Notes: generated by a model from the sequence alone, not told the origin. A stretch of 6,818 nt of DNA from CAXMNX01 sp964194845 (GCA_964194845.1 CAXMNX010000051.1:1-6818); one strand, 5' to 3'; numbered from the stretch's first letter, positions 1 through 6,310 are shown. Numbers and translations are program-made.

Positions 1-72
1 CGTCAAGAAACCAGCACTGGGAATGTGATAGGTTTTAACCAGATCCCGGACAGATAAAAGCGGCTCAGACAT
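1..72 (-). CDS. DppF/OppF-type ABC transporter ATPase, N-terminal fragment (cut by window edge)
   Basis: Only the first 24 codons are in the window. They read MSEPLLSVRDLVKTYHIPSA followed by GFLT, which is the usual opening beta-strand of the second ATPase of Dpp/Opp importers (LLSVRDLVKTY). The ATG at 72-70 overlaps the TGA of the preceding ATPase gene as ATGTCTGA, an 8-bp overlap. A GAGGA ribosome site lies about 9 bases upstream, inside that gene. This suggests translational coupling, so that the two nucleotide-binding subunits are made together. In the family this protein pairs with the DppD-type subunit to hydrolyse ATP at the inner face of the membrane. The Walker motifs lie outside the window, so function rests on the start sequence and the operon order. 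Confidence 0.8.
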   Translation of the reverse strand, partial: MSEPLLSVRDLVKTYHIPSAGFLT

Positions 73-1093
73 CAGCCCCAATCCTCGTGAAAACGTCATC
101 CATCCGCAAACAAGCGCTGGCGCGACCGGCCCCGGCGGCCCGCAGCTCCGGTCTGCTGGCCTCGCACAGAGGTGCGGCATGTCGGCAGCGCGGCTGGAAG
201 GCGCAGCCCTGTGGCAATCGCGACAGGACCGGCGGTGAGCCCCTGATGATCCCCAGCCGAGCCGAAACTTCGGACATTTCCGGCATCGAGGCCAGCAGCG
301 CCTGGGTATAAGGGTGGCGCGGATCGGCGAACACCGGGTCGGTTGGCCCGGTTTCGACTGCGCGGCCAGCATACATGACCATCACGTTTTCCGCCTGTTC
401 CGCCGCGACCCCAAGGTCGTGGGTGATCAACACAAGCGCCAATTCGGCATCTTTGCTGAGTGTCGTCAGAAGTTCCATCACCTGGCGTTGAACGGTCACA
501 TCCAGCGCCGTCGTGGGTTCGTCGGCAATCAGTAGCTTCGGGTTTAGCGCCAGCGCCATGGCGATCATGATCCGTTGGCACATACCGCCAGAGAATTGGA
601 AGGGATAGTCGTCAATCCGCTGGCTTGCCCCCGGGATGGCCACACGCTCCATCAGGTCGATCGCATGTTTGCGCCCCGCGGCGCTGTCCGCGCCGGTGCG
701 GGCGCAAAAGACCTCGGAAATCTGGAAACCGACTTTCAAAGCCGGGTTTAGCGAAGTGATGGCATCCTGAAAGATCATGGAAATGCCGGTGCCTCGGATG
801 ACGGAAAGGGTGGAAGGGCGCGCGCCGATCAATTCAATTCCCCGAAATCGGACGCTGCCCAAAATCTGCGCGGGCGGTGAAGTCAACAGTCCCATGACCG
901 CCATCTGCGTCACGCTCTTTCCCGATCCGGATTCACCTACGATGCACAGCGTCTCGCCCGGGTTCACCGTGAAACTGACCCCGTCGACGGCGGCCACCTG
1001 GCCTTCGTAGGACCCAAAGGTGACACTTAGGTTGTCAACCGACAGCAATGGTGCTGCGGCGTCATATCCAGGCAATTTCTCAATGGTCGTCAT
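65..1093 (-). CDS. DppD/OppD-type ABC transporter ATP-binding protein
   Basis: This is a nucleotide-binding subunit that powers a PepT-class importer from the cytoplasmic face. I chose the ATG at 1093, which overlaps the upstream permease stop as ATGA and gives 342 residues; an in-frame ATG at 1129 would overlap by 40 bp and is less likely. Visible from the chosen start are Walker A GESGSGKS (53-60), the Q-loop IFQD (Q109), signature FSGGM (167-171), Walker B LLIADE (187-192), the H-loop THD (H225), and the oligopeptide-type C-terminal extension beginning RHPYTQALL (259-267). Four cysteines follow in GCAFQPRC, then LC and AC (C297, C303, C310, C328); in DppD-type proteins such cysteines can bind a 4Fe-4S cluster. 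All catalytic motifs are intact. The substrate is not set by this subunit. Confidence 0.95.
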   Translation of the reverse strand: MTTIEKLPGYDAAAPLLSVDNLSVTFGSYEGQVAAVDGVSFTVNPGETLCIVGESGSGKSVTQMAVMGLLTSPPAQILGSVRFRGIELIGARPSTLSVIRGTGISMIFQDAITSLNPALKVGFQISEVFCARTGADSAAGRKHAIDLMERVAIPGASQRIDDYPFQFSGGMCQRIMIAMALALNPKLLIADEPTTALDVTVQRQVMELLTTLSKDAELALVLITHDLGVAAEQAENVMVMYAGRAVETGPTDPVFADPRHPYTQALLASMPEMSEVSARLGIIRGSPPVLSRLPQGCAFQPRCRHAAPLCEASRPELRAAGAGRASACLRMDDVFTRIGADV

Positions 1094-2043
1094 TGCGAAA
1101 TCCCGGATATGCGATGCGGGGCCAGCCACCGCCAGCGCTGCACCGGATCAGTCACGGCGCGGGCCCAGTTGGCGATGAGATTTAGGCTGAGTGCGGTGAA
1201 GAAAATCGCCAGCCCCGGAAAGGCGACCAGCCACCAGGCCGACCGGATATGCTCGCGCCCGCCTGCAATCATCAGGCCCCATGACGCATCCGGTGGCTGC
1301 ACGCCGAAGCCGAGAAAGCTCAGCGACGCCTCAGACAGAATCAACACCGCGATCTCAAGGGTGAACAGCACTAATATGGGGGCCATAATGTTGGGCAAGA
1401 TGTGGCGCCAAATGATCCGCCCGCTTTTGCAGCCCTGAGCCACGGCCGCCTGCACATAGGCCGAGCCACGTGCGTTCAAGGCCAGACCACGGGCCATGCG
1501 TGCAAAGACCATCCAATGCAGGACGAGAAATACGAGGATCAAATTTCCAAAGCCGCCGCCCAGGATGAACAACACGAAAAGCGCGACCAAAAGGGACGGA
1601 AGCGACAACATGCCATCGACAAGCCGCATCACAATGTCTTCCAATAGCCCGCCGTGGTAGCCCGCCATAAGCCCCGCCGTGACGCCGATAATGGCTGACA
1701 ACAACGCGCCCAGCACACCGACCGAGACCGACACCCGGGCGCCATAGATCAAACGGGTAAACTGATCCCGGCCCAATTCATCCGTGCCCAGAAGATAAAA
1801 GTCGCCGTTCCGCCCGGTCGAGGCAGGAGGCAAAAGCCGGTCGCGCAAATTCAGCCCTGTCGGCTCGTGCGGAGCCAGAAAATCTGCGCCAAGAGTGAAC
1901 GCGACCAGGGCCACCACAAAGGCCAGCGCGAAGAGAGTTACATAGTCGCGAAGGATTGCCCGGACGTAGTGGATCCAACCGATCCGAACCTGACGGCTTT
2001 CGTCACCATCGCTCGGGGGGAGAGTATTCAAGGTTTCGGCCAT
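1090..2043 (-). CDS. DppC/OppC-type ABC transporter permease
   Basis: This inner-membrane subunit forms half of the translocation pore with the DppB-type partner. The 317 residues show an N-terminal cytoplasmic tail, a first membrane segment near 34-53, the family motif GTDELGRD (86-93), a run of hydrophobic segments (about 104-128, 148-178, 220-246, 271-293), and the EAA loop that docks the ATPase at about 198-218 (QAAVAQG, then HILPN). The motif LSFLGFGVQPPDASWG at 241-256 is typical of DppC. The ATG lies one base after the TAG of the DppB-type gene, and the stop overlaps the ATPase start by 4 bp, so the cassette is tightly coupled. Length is slightly above the usual ~300 because of the polar N-terminal tail. 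No lesions are seen. Confidence 0.95.
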   Translation of the reverse strand: MAETLNTLPPSDGDESRQVRIGWIHYVRAILRDYVTLFALAFVVALVAFTLGADFLAPHEPTGLNLRDRLLPPASTGRNGDFYLLGTDELGRDQFTRLIYGARVSVSVGVLGALLSAIIGVTAGLMAGYHGGLLEDIVMRLVDGMLSLPSLLVALFVLFILGGGFGNLILVFLVLHWMVFARMARGLALNARGSAYVQAAVAQGCKSGRIIWRHILPNIMAPILVLFTLEIAVLILSEASLSFLGFGVQPPDASWGLMIAGGREHIRSAWWLVAFPGLAIFFTALSLNLIANWARAVTDPVQRWRWLAPHRISGISQ

Positions 2044-2044
2044 G

Positions 2045-3007
2045 CTAACGCCCCCGACCTAAAGTGATTTCAGGCTTGAAGTAGCGATAGCTAAAATCGA
2101 CCAAAAGATTGACCGTGATGACCAACGCGGCCACAACCGCGATACTGGCCTGGATCAGCGGCAGATCGCTGCGTGAGAGCGAGTCTATGATCAAAAGGCC
2201 GACCCCCGGCCAGGCAAAGATCTTCTCGACCAGGATCGCACCGGTCAGCAGCGCCGAGGTTTCGTCGCCGATCATCGTCACAATCGGAATGGCGGCGTTT
2301 TTCAGGGCGTGGTGATAGATGACCCGGTGGTTTTGGACGCCTTTTGCCCTGGCAGTGATGACATAGGGCTTGGCCAGTTCGTCCAGCATCGCGCTGCGTG
2401 TTACCTGCGCAATACGCCCAATGGGTCGCGCTGCCAGCGTCAGCGCAGGCAGGATGGCGTGCCGGATGTCGCCATAACCGCCTGTGGGAAGCCAGCCCAA
2501 TTGCACCGCAAAGAGCACAATCAGCATCAAGCCCAACCAGAATTGCACGACCGATACGCCTGCCAGCGACAGGACCGTGACGATCCGGTCTGCAAAAGTT
2601 CGGGGGTGGGCGGCGGCTGTTACGCCCATGAAGATGCCCAATGGTATTGAAATGGCCAAAGCCGCACCCGCCAACAAAAAAGTCGCGGGCAGCCTCTCAA
2701 GAACGATGTCGATGACGGGTTGGCCCAGCTCCGCCAGATCAAGTGCAGGCAAGACCGAGAAGCCAAAGCGATAACTGACACCGAAATCGCCGGTCATCAG
2801 CCCACCGATATAGTGCAGGTACTGCTGCCACAGCGGATCGTTCAGCCCGGCAACGATGCGCAGTTTCTCTAGTGCTGCCGGGGTGGCCCCCGGGCCCAAC
2901 ATGTTAAGCGCCGGATCGCCGATCAGGCGCCCAGCGAAGAAAACGAAACTAATGGTAATCAGCAGAAGAACGAGCGAGTTGATTATGCGACGCAGTGCGT
3001 AGGACAT
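2045..3007 (-). CDS. DppB/OppB-type ABC transporter permease
   Basis: This inner-membrane permease of 320 residues is the first of the two pore subunits. It starts MSYALRRIINSLVLLLITIS, a typical DppB first membrane helix after a positively charged start. It has a periplasmic stretch with WQQYLHYIGGLMTGDFGVSY (60-79), further hydrophobic segments (about 107-131, 143-170, 284-304), an EAA loop at about 215-241 (YVITARAKGV to ALKNA), and the motif EKIFAWPGVG (261-270). I prefer the ATG at 3007; a TTG codon sits immediately upstream (3010) but is too close to the GAGGA ribosome site. An AAGGT further upstream also fits the ATG. It lies 74 bp after the binding-protein stop and one base before the DppC-type gene. 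Confidence 0.95.
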   Translation of the reverse strand: MSYALRRIINSLVLLLITISFVFFAGRLIGDPALNMLGPGATPAALEKLRIVAGLNDPLWQQYLHYIGGLMTGDFGVSYRFGFSVLPALDLAELGQPVIDIVLERLPATFLLAGAALAISIPLGIFMGVTAAAHPRTFADRIVTVLSLAGVSVVQFWLGLMLIVLFAVQLGWLPTGGYGDIRHAILPALTLAARPIGRIAQVTRSAMLDELAKPYVITARAKGVQNHRVIYHHALKNAAIPIVTMIGDETSALLTGAILVEKIFAWPGVGLLIIDSLSRSDLPLIQASIAVVAALVITVNLLVDFSYRYFKPEITLGRGR

Positions 3008-3038
3008 CAATCCTCAGACCTTGTTCATCCCTGATGCC

Positions 3039-3058
3039 GGCCCGCGTTGCCGCGGACC
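3039..3058 (-). other. Intercistronic hairpin with GCAA tetraloop, between binding-protein and permease genes
   Basis: In the minus-strand transcript GGUCCGCG pairs with CGCGGGCC (one U-G wobble) around a GCAA loop. This makes an 8-bp GC-rich stem capped by a GNRA tetraloop. No U-run follows, so it is not a classical intrinsic terminator. A smaller 5-bp stem with a GUUA loop (3070-3083) covers the stop codon of the binding-protein gene. In other ABC operons, such stems protect the 3' end of the binding-protein mRNA and allow more receptor than permease to be made; that role here is inferred. Confidence 0.55.
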
Positions 3059-3081
3059 AGCACCCAGGGAGTGTTAACACA

Positions 3082-4695
3082 CTATTGCGCGGCGCCGAGA
3101 TAGACCGCCTGGAACCGGTGGTCGCTGCCGAAGGTGAAGTCGATGCCATCCTGAACAAGATAGCCACGATCCAATAGGGCCAGGGGCACAATCAGGTGCC
3201 GGTCGTGCACCACCTGCACCAGCTTTTTAAGCTTTGTAGACCGGTCTTCACCGGTACTTTTCAAGGCATCGGCCAATTCGGCATCAAACGCCTCATCACA
3301 ATACACTGAAGACCGCGACGCCCCAGTAGGGTCGTCTATGCTGGGACAGGCGTAGTTTGACAAAAGCAGCAGACCATAGTCATTCGACGGATTGCCCTTG
3401 ACGTGCACCTGCATCATTTGGCGACCCGGTTCGTTGGCGTAGCCGGCGATCCGGACTCGCGGGTTAAACTCCTGCGGCGTCTGAACTTTGATCTCAGTTC
3501 CAATCCCGACCGAATTCAACATCGCGCCGATTGCCTCGACAGTCGGACTGATCCGGGGCGTGGAACTGCGCCCGACAACTTCGATATTAATGCCGTCCAC
3601 ATCGACACCATCTGCTTTGGCCTCGGCCAGTAATGCCATAGCCCCTGCGGGATCATATTCATAAGCAGTGACTTCGGGATTGTATCCGACAGTTCCTTTC
3701 GGCCCAAGTTGGCCCGGAGGCACTGACGCCAGCCCGACCAGATCCACCAGACCTTCAATGTCGATGGCCTTGAATATGGCTTCGCGAACACGCGGGTCTT
3801 TCAGGCGTTCATCGGCATGGAGCGAATGATCGACGCGGCCATAGAGATACGTGGTGGATGGCCCGGTGATACAATAATAGCCGTCTGACGTTCCGGCGCG
3901 GTCGCATTCCTCGGCCGACGGGAACATTGAAATCTGCGCCTCGCCGCTTTGCACCATCGCGATGCGTGCAGCGTCCTCGGACCGGAACACGAACTTGAGC
4001 GAAGCCCAGTCGGGCGCGGTCGTCCCATAGACGTCGTCGGCGCTTAGGCCCCACCAGTCGGAATTGTATTTTGCCGTCCAGTATTGCCCGGCCCGCCACT
4101 CATCGAACACGTACGGTCCGGTCCCTACGGGTTCGGAAAAATGCGAAGCGGGGTCTTCTGCAATCTGTTTGGAAGACGAAATTCCGTTTAGCGACAGGCG
4201 AAACTCCAAAAGCGGGTCCGGCTCGCTTGAACGAACCTCCACGACATTGTCGCCAACGACACTGGCCGTGATCTCACCAGAACCTGCAAATTCCTGAATG
4301 GTGAAGGCATTCGCAAGGCTCCAGACCCAGTTGATGGATTCCGCAACTGCGGCGGCATCCATGGGTGAGCCATCATGAAACGTTACGCCCTCGCGCAGGG
4401 TGAAATGGACGGTGCGGTCGTCAATGCGCTCCCACGAAGTCGCAAGGACGCCACGCAAATCGCCTGTGACGGAGTCTTGAGCGATCAGCGTCTCGATGAC
4501 ATTTCGCAGGCCTGGGGCGTTGACCTCTTTATACGCTCCTTGGGCAGCCAGATCTTGCGGCTCCTGAGCGACGGCCACCACAAGCTCACCGTTCGTCGGT
4601 GCTGCGAGCGCGACCTGTGCCGACAGCGCCAACGCCATAGCGCTGGACGCCGCATAGCGGCAGATAGCCCGATTAAGCGTCATATCTCCAGTCAT
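3082..4695 (-). CDS. Periplasmic solute-binding protein of a PepT-class (SBP_bac_5) ABC importer
   Basis: This secreted receptor captures the solute in the periplasm and delivers it to the permeases encoded downstream. I set the start at the ATG at 4695 because GGGAGG lies 5 bases upstream and a clean signal peptide follows: basic residues R9 and R13, a hydrophobic stretch 14-30, and a likely cut after ALA at residue 31. An upstream in-frame ATG at 4797 would run through the promoter and operator and would bury the signal peptide. The 537-residue protein has SBP_bac_5 landmarks: SWERIDDRTVHFTLREG (87-103), FHDGSPMDAAAV (106-117) and GTGPYVFDEW (191-200). Four cysteines in the mature part (264, 275 and 450, 466) form two close pairs that could be disulphides. 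The family binds peptides, opines, oligosaccharides, metal chelates and sugar-phosphate compounds, and the ligand cannot be told from sequence alone. Confidence 0.93.
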   Translation of the reverse strand: MTGDMTLNRAICRYAASSAMALALSAQVALAAPTNGELVVAVAQEPQDLAAQGAYKEVNAPGLRNVIETLIAQDSVTGDLRGVLATSWERIDDRTVHFTLREGVTFHDGSPMDAAAVAESINWVWSLANAFTIQEFAGSGEITASVVGDNVVEVRSSEPDPLLEFRLSLNGISSSKQIAEDPASHFSEPVGTGPYVFDEWRAGQYWTAKYNSDWWGLSADDVYGTTAPDWASLKFVFRSEDAARIAMVQSGEAQISMFPSAEECDRAGTSDGYYCITGPSTTYLYGRVDHSLHADERLKDPRVREAIFKAIDIEGLVDLVGLASVPPGQLGPKGTVGYNPEVTAYEYDPAGAMALLAEAKADGVDVDGINIEVVGRSSTPRISPTVEAIGAMLNSVGIGTEIKVQTPQEFNPRVRIAGYANEPGRQMMQVHVKGNPSNDYGLLLLSNYACPSIDDPTGASRSSVYCDEAFDAELADALKSTGEDRSTKLKKLVQVVHDRHLIVPLALLDRGYLVQDGIDFTFGSDHRFQAVYLGAAQ

Positions 4696-4700
4696 CGTTT

Positions 4701-4706
4701 CCTCCC
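4701..4706 (-). promoter_or_regulatory. Ribosome binding site of the solute-binding protein gene
   Basis: The minus strand reads GGGAGG, then AAACG, then ATG. This near-consensus Shine-Dalgarno sequence at 5-base spacing decides the start at 4695 over the in-frame ATG at 4797. Confidence 0.85.
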
Positions 4707-4738
4707 AGGTTTTCAGTATCGAATCCGCATTTTGGGCA

Positions 4739-4767
4739 ATCATTATGGAAGCGCTTGCATATGTCAA
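4739..4767 (-). promoter_or_regulatory. Predicted sigma70-type promoter of the importer operon
   Basis: On the minus strand a perfect TTGACA (-35, 4767-4762) is followed after 17 bases by AATGAT (-10, 4744-4739, four of six consensus bases). Transcription would begin near 4732, giving a leader of roughly 36 bases that ends in the strong ribosome site. The whole 17-base spacer is taken up by the left-hand palindromic operator, so repressor binding should exclude RNA polymerase. Confidence 0.6.
4744..4761. promoter_or_regulatory. LacI/GalR-type operator 1 (importer side)
   Basis: TATGGAAGCGCTTGCATA is an 18-bp palindrome with a single mismatched pair and a central CG. An AA-GCGC-TT type core with a central CpG is the known hallmark of LacI/GalR-family operators (compare the cre consensus and PurR sites). 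It lies between the -35 and -10 boxes of the importer promoter and shares the stretch GCGCTTxCATATGT with operator 2. The repressor gene is not in the window. Confidence 0.7.
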
Positions 4768-4784
4768 CCTTGTTGAGGTTGACA
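4762..4784. repeat. Perfect 9-bp inverted repeat containing two back-to-back -35 boxes
   Basis: TGTCAACCT and AGGTTGACA are exact inverted copies separated by TGTTG. Each arm ends in a consensus TTGACA on its own strand, so the arms could serve as the -35 boxes of the two divergent promoters. The same symmetry would also suit a dimeric regulator or a looped contact. The left box has a credible -10 partner; the right one has only weak partners. Confidence 0.55.
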
Positions 4785-4808
4785 CTCCCGTTATCACGCA
4801 AACTTAGT
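4779..4808 (+). promoter_or_regulatory. Possible promoter of the kinase-phosphatase unit
   Basis: A consensus TTGACA (4779-4784) lies on the plus strand. The best -10 candidate at a normal distance is CTTAGT (4803-4808, 18-base spacer), which matches only three of six consensus positions, so the call is weak. A transcript starting near 4815 would have a leader of about 100 bases that crosses operator 2, where a bound repressor could act as a roadblock. I found no better -35/-10 pair nearer the gene. Confidence 0.3.
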
Positions 4809-4860
4809 TTTTAACATATTATTCGATTACGCGTGCGCGATTTCCACTTGCTATTGGCGG

Positions 4861-4875
4861 TTTTCTCTGAGAAAA
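4861..4875. repeat. Palindrome TTTTCTC-T-GAGAAAA next to operator 2
   Basis: Two perfect 7-bp inverted arms flank a single central T, one base before the GAAAGCGCTTTC operator. The sequence differs from the LacI-type core, so it may be the site of a second regulator or a chance feature in an AT-rich leader. Confidence 0.4.
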
Positions 4876-4876
4876 G

Positions 4877-4888
4877 GAAAGCGCTTTC
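4877..4888. promoter_or_regulatory. LacI/GalR-type operator 2 (kinase side)
   Basis: GAAAGCGCTTTC is a perfect 12-bp palindrome with a central CG. It is followed by ATATGT, as operator 1 is. The two sites share 13 of 14 bases over GCGCTTxCATATGT and lie 130 bp apart centre to centre. It ends 25 bases before the GTG chosen for the kinase gene, so it lies in that gene's leader. The same repressor is expected to bind both sites, possibly as a loop. Confidence 0.7.
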
Positions 4889-4913
4889 ATATGTGTGTAT
4901 TGGGGAAGGCGCA

Positions 4914-5534
4914 GTGGCGGACTCAGGCAATCAAAACGGCGTAGTTCTGGCTTTGGTCGGGGAATCCGGCGCCGGAAAAACCACGTCCACGGCCATCATT
5001 GCAGACATGGGCTTTGCTTCGATTGCACTGGCCAAACACCTTCGCGAGACCGCCATTGCCCAATACGGCAAGCCTGAGCGGGCGCAGGTCCAAAACTTGG
5101 CCCGCGAAACTCAGGCAATCCACGGCGACGATTATTATGCCCGTATCGCCCTTTCTGATCCGTCCTTTTCGCAACCCGGCGATGTGATTATCGACGGACT
5201 TCGCAATGTCGCTGAGCTTGAATACACAACCAAAGCCGTCGCGGACTCGGGTCGCAAGTTCATTCTGATTGCGGTGCTGGCCTCAGACGAGATGCGGTTT
5301 TCGCGTGTGGTTAATCGCGGCCGCGTTGGCGACCCACTGGTGCGCGAACGTTTTGAAGAGGATGACGCCCGCGCCCGAGGCAGCGCCAAAGACGGGTTTC
5401 AGCAGAACGGCATTCTGATCGAGATGGCAGAACAAACGCTTCACAACACTGGCGACGTGGAAACCCTGCGTGCACGTATTCGAGAAGCAGTGGAAATCGT
5501 CCGCCGGTCTGACGGAGGAGAAACCACCAAGTGA
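4914..5534 (+). CDS. P-loop kinase resembling dephospho-CoA kinase/UPF0200-type nucleotide kinases
   Basis: This is a likely cytoplasmic small-molecule kinase of 206 residues. I chose the GTG at 4914, preceded by GGGGAAGG at 4902-4909. The frame is open further upstream to a GTG at 4833, but that start has no ribosome site and would place operator 2 inside the gene. Visible are the opening strand VVLALV, Walker A GESGAGKT (16-23), the motif VIIDGLRN (91-98), an arginine-rich lid-like stretch MRFSRVVNRGRVGD (127-140), and FEEDDARARG (147-156). The order DG(L/I)R, then RF-x-R with RGR, then FEE-x-D is what I recall for UPF0200/dephospho-CoA-kinase-like proteins, which are best known from archaea. 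The phosphate acceptor is unknown; a nucleotide, a CoA precursor or a sugar are all possible. The stop overlaps the start of the phosphatase gene by 4 bp. Confidence 0.75.
   Translation: MADSGNQNGVVLALVGESGAGKTTSTAIIADMGFASIALAKHLRETAIAQYGKPERAQVQNLARETQAIHGDDYYARIALSDPSFSQPGDVIIDGLRNVAELEYTTKAVADSGRKFILIAVLASDEMRFSRVVNRGRVGDPLVRERFEEDDARARGSAKDGFQQNGILIEMAEQTLHNTGDVETLRARIREAVEIVRRSDGGETTK
5514..5520 (+). promoter_or_regulatory. Ribosome binding site of the phosphatase gene
   Basis: GGAGGAG lies inside the end of the kinase gene, 10 bases before the GTG at 5531. It supports this GTG start and translational coupling through the GTGA overlap. Confidence 0.75.
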
Positions 5535-6310
5535 CTGACTTTGCAGCACGCCTGCATATCGGCCGGACCATTGCCGCAAATGGCGCGAAACTGGCTGCCC
5601 GGTATTTCGCGGAGCGCGACACGCTATTGAACGACAGCAAACTTGCACCGCTGGATCTGGTGACCGAGGCGGACCGATCCGTTGAAAAACTGCTGAAGGC
5701 TGAATTGGCTGAAGCGTTCCCGGACGACGGATTCTGGGGCGAGGAAACCGGCGGAGACCCCAGCCGATCCTTGTGGGTCGCGGACCCGATTGACGGCACA
5801 TCCAATTTTGTCGCGGGCTTGCCGCTGTGGGGCACATCGCTGGCTTATGTTGAAGACGGCGAAGCCAAGATTGGCTTTTTAGTGTTTCCCCAACTAGGCA
5901 CGGCTTATGAAGCGACCAAAGGCGGAGGCGCCTTCCGGGACGGCACGCCCATTCAGGCCTCTGCCGAAGACAGGATGGACCGGGCCCGCGTGATCTTTGG
6001 TCGATCGCCAGCGTTGGACCCGGCCAATCCCCTGAAATTTGCGACTGGAGTGCTGGCAGGTGGGGCGGTGATCTATGCTTTCAACTGCTGCATCTTCAAC
6101 CTGTCGCGCATCGCTGAAGGGGCCTGCCACGCCTATTACGAAGAACATGTGCACCCTTGGGATTATGCCGCCGCAGGGCTTTTGGCGCGCGAGGCGGGTG
6201 CGCTCGTGGCGATGGATATGTCGCCTGAGGCCTATGTTTCCGGCGGATCGCTGCTGGCGTCCGCACCCGGCCTGTGGGACGCGGTAAAGGGTCACGCGAC
6301 CCTAAAATAG
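5531..6310 (+). CDS. Inositol-monophosphatase-family phosphatase
   Basis: This is a Mg-dependent phosphomonoesterase of the IMPase fold, 259 residues, about the usual length. Motifs in order are DLVTEADRSVE (42-52), GEE (70-72, metal ligand E71), WVADPIDGTSNF (82-93, ligands D85 and D88 with backbone I87), and HPWDYAAAGLLAREAGA (208-224, ligand D211). All expected metal-binding residues are present, so it should be active. DPIDGT fits inositol-1-phosphatase or the related HisN-type histidinol phosphatases and SuhB better than the DPLDGT typical of CysQ nucleotidases. The exact substrate is open. It starts with GTG inside the kinase stop codon (GTGA), so kinase and phosphatase are coupled. That layout suggests opposite or successive phosphate steps on one metabolite or on related ones. 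Confidence 0.92.
   Translation: MTDFAARLHIGRTIAANGAKLAARYFAERDTLLNDSKLAPLDLVTEADRSVEKLLKAELAEAFPDDGFWGEETGGDPSRSLWVADPIDGTSNFVAGLPLWGTSLAYVEDGEAKIGFLVFPQLGTAYEATKGGGAFRDGTPIQASAEDRMDRARVIFGRSPALDPANPLKFATGVLAGGAVIYAFNCCIFNLSRIAEGACHAYYEEHVHPWDYAAAGLLAREAGALVAMDMSPEAYVSGGSLLASAPGLWDAVKGHATLK

Noticed and set aside
1094..1129. Upstream start of the DppD-type ATPase at 1129
   Set aside because: It gives a 40-bp overlap with the permease gene. The ATG at 1093 makes a 4-bp ATGA overlap typical of coupled genes.
4375..4776. Plus-strand 133-codon open frame opposite the binding-protein gene
   Set aside because: It is antisense to a confident gene, crosses the importer promoter, and shows no family features.
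4696..4797. Upstream extension of the binding-protein gene to the ATG at 4797
   Set aside because: It would run through the promoter and operator 1 and bury a clear signal peptide. The ATG at 4695 has GGGAGG at 5 bases.
4833..4913. Upstream extension of the kinase gene from the GTG at 4833 (27 more codons)
   Set aside because: It has no ribosome site, it would put operator 2 and the adjacent palindrome in coding sequence, and it adds a stretch before the P-loop strand unlike the family. The GTG at 4914 has GGGGAAGG upstream.
5283..5837. Long minus-strand open frames opposite the kinase and phosphatase genes (184 and 174 codons)
   Set aside because: They are antisense to two genes with clear motifs, have no recognisable domains and low-quality composition, and overlap each other.
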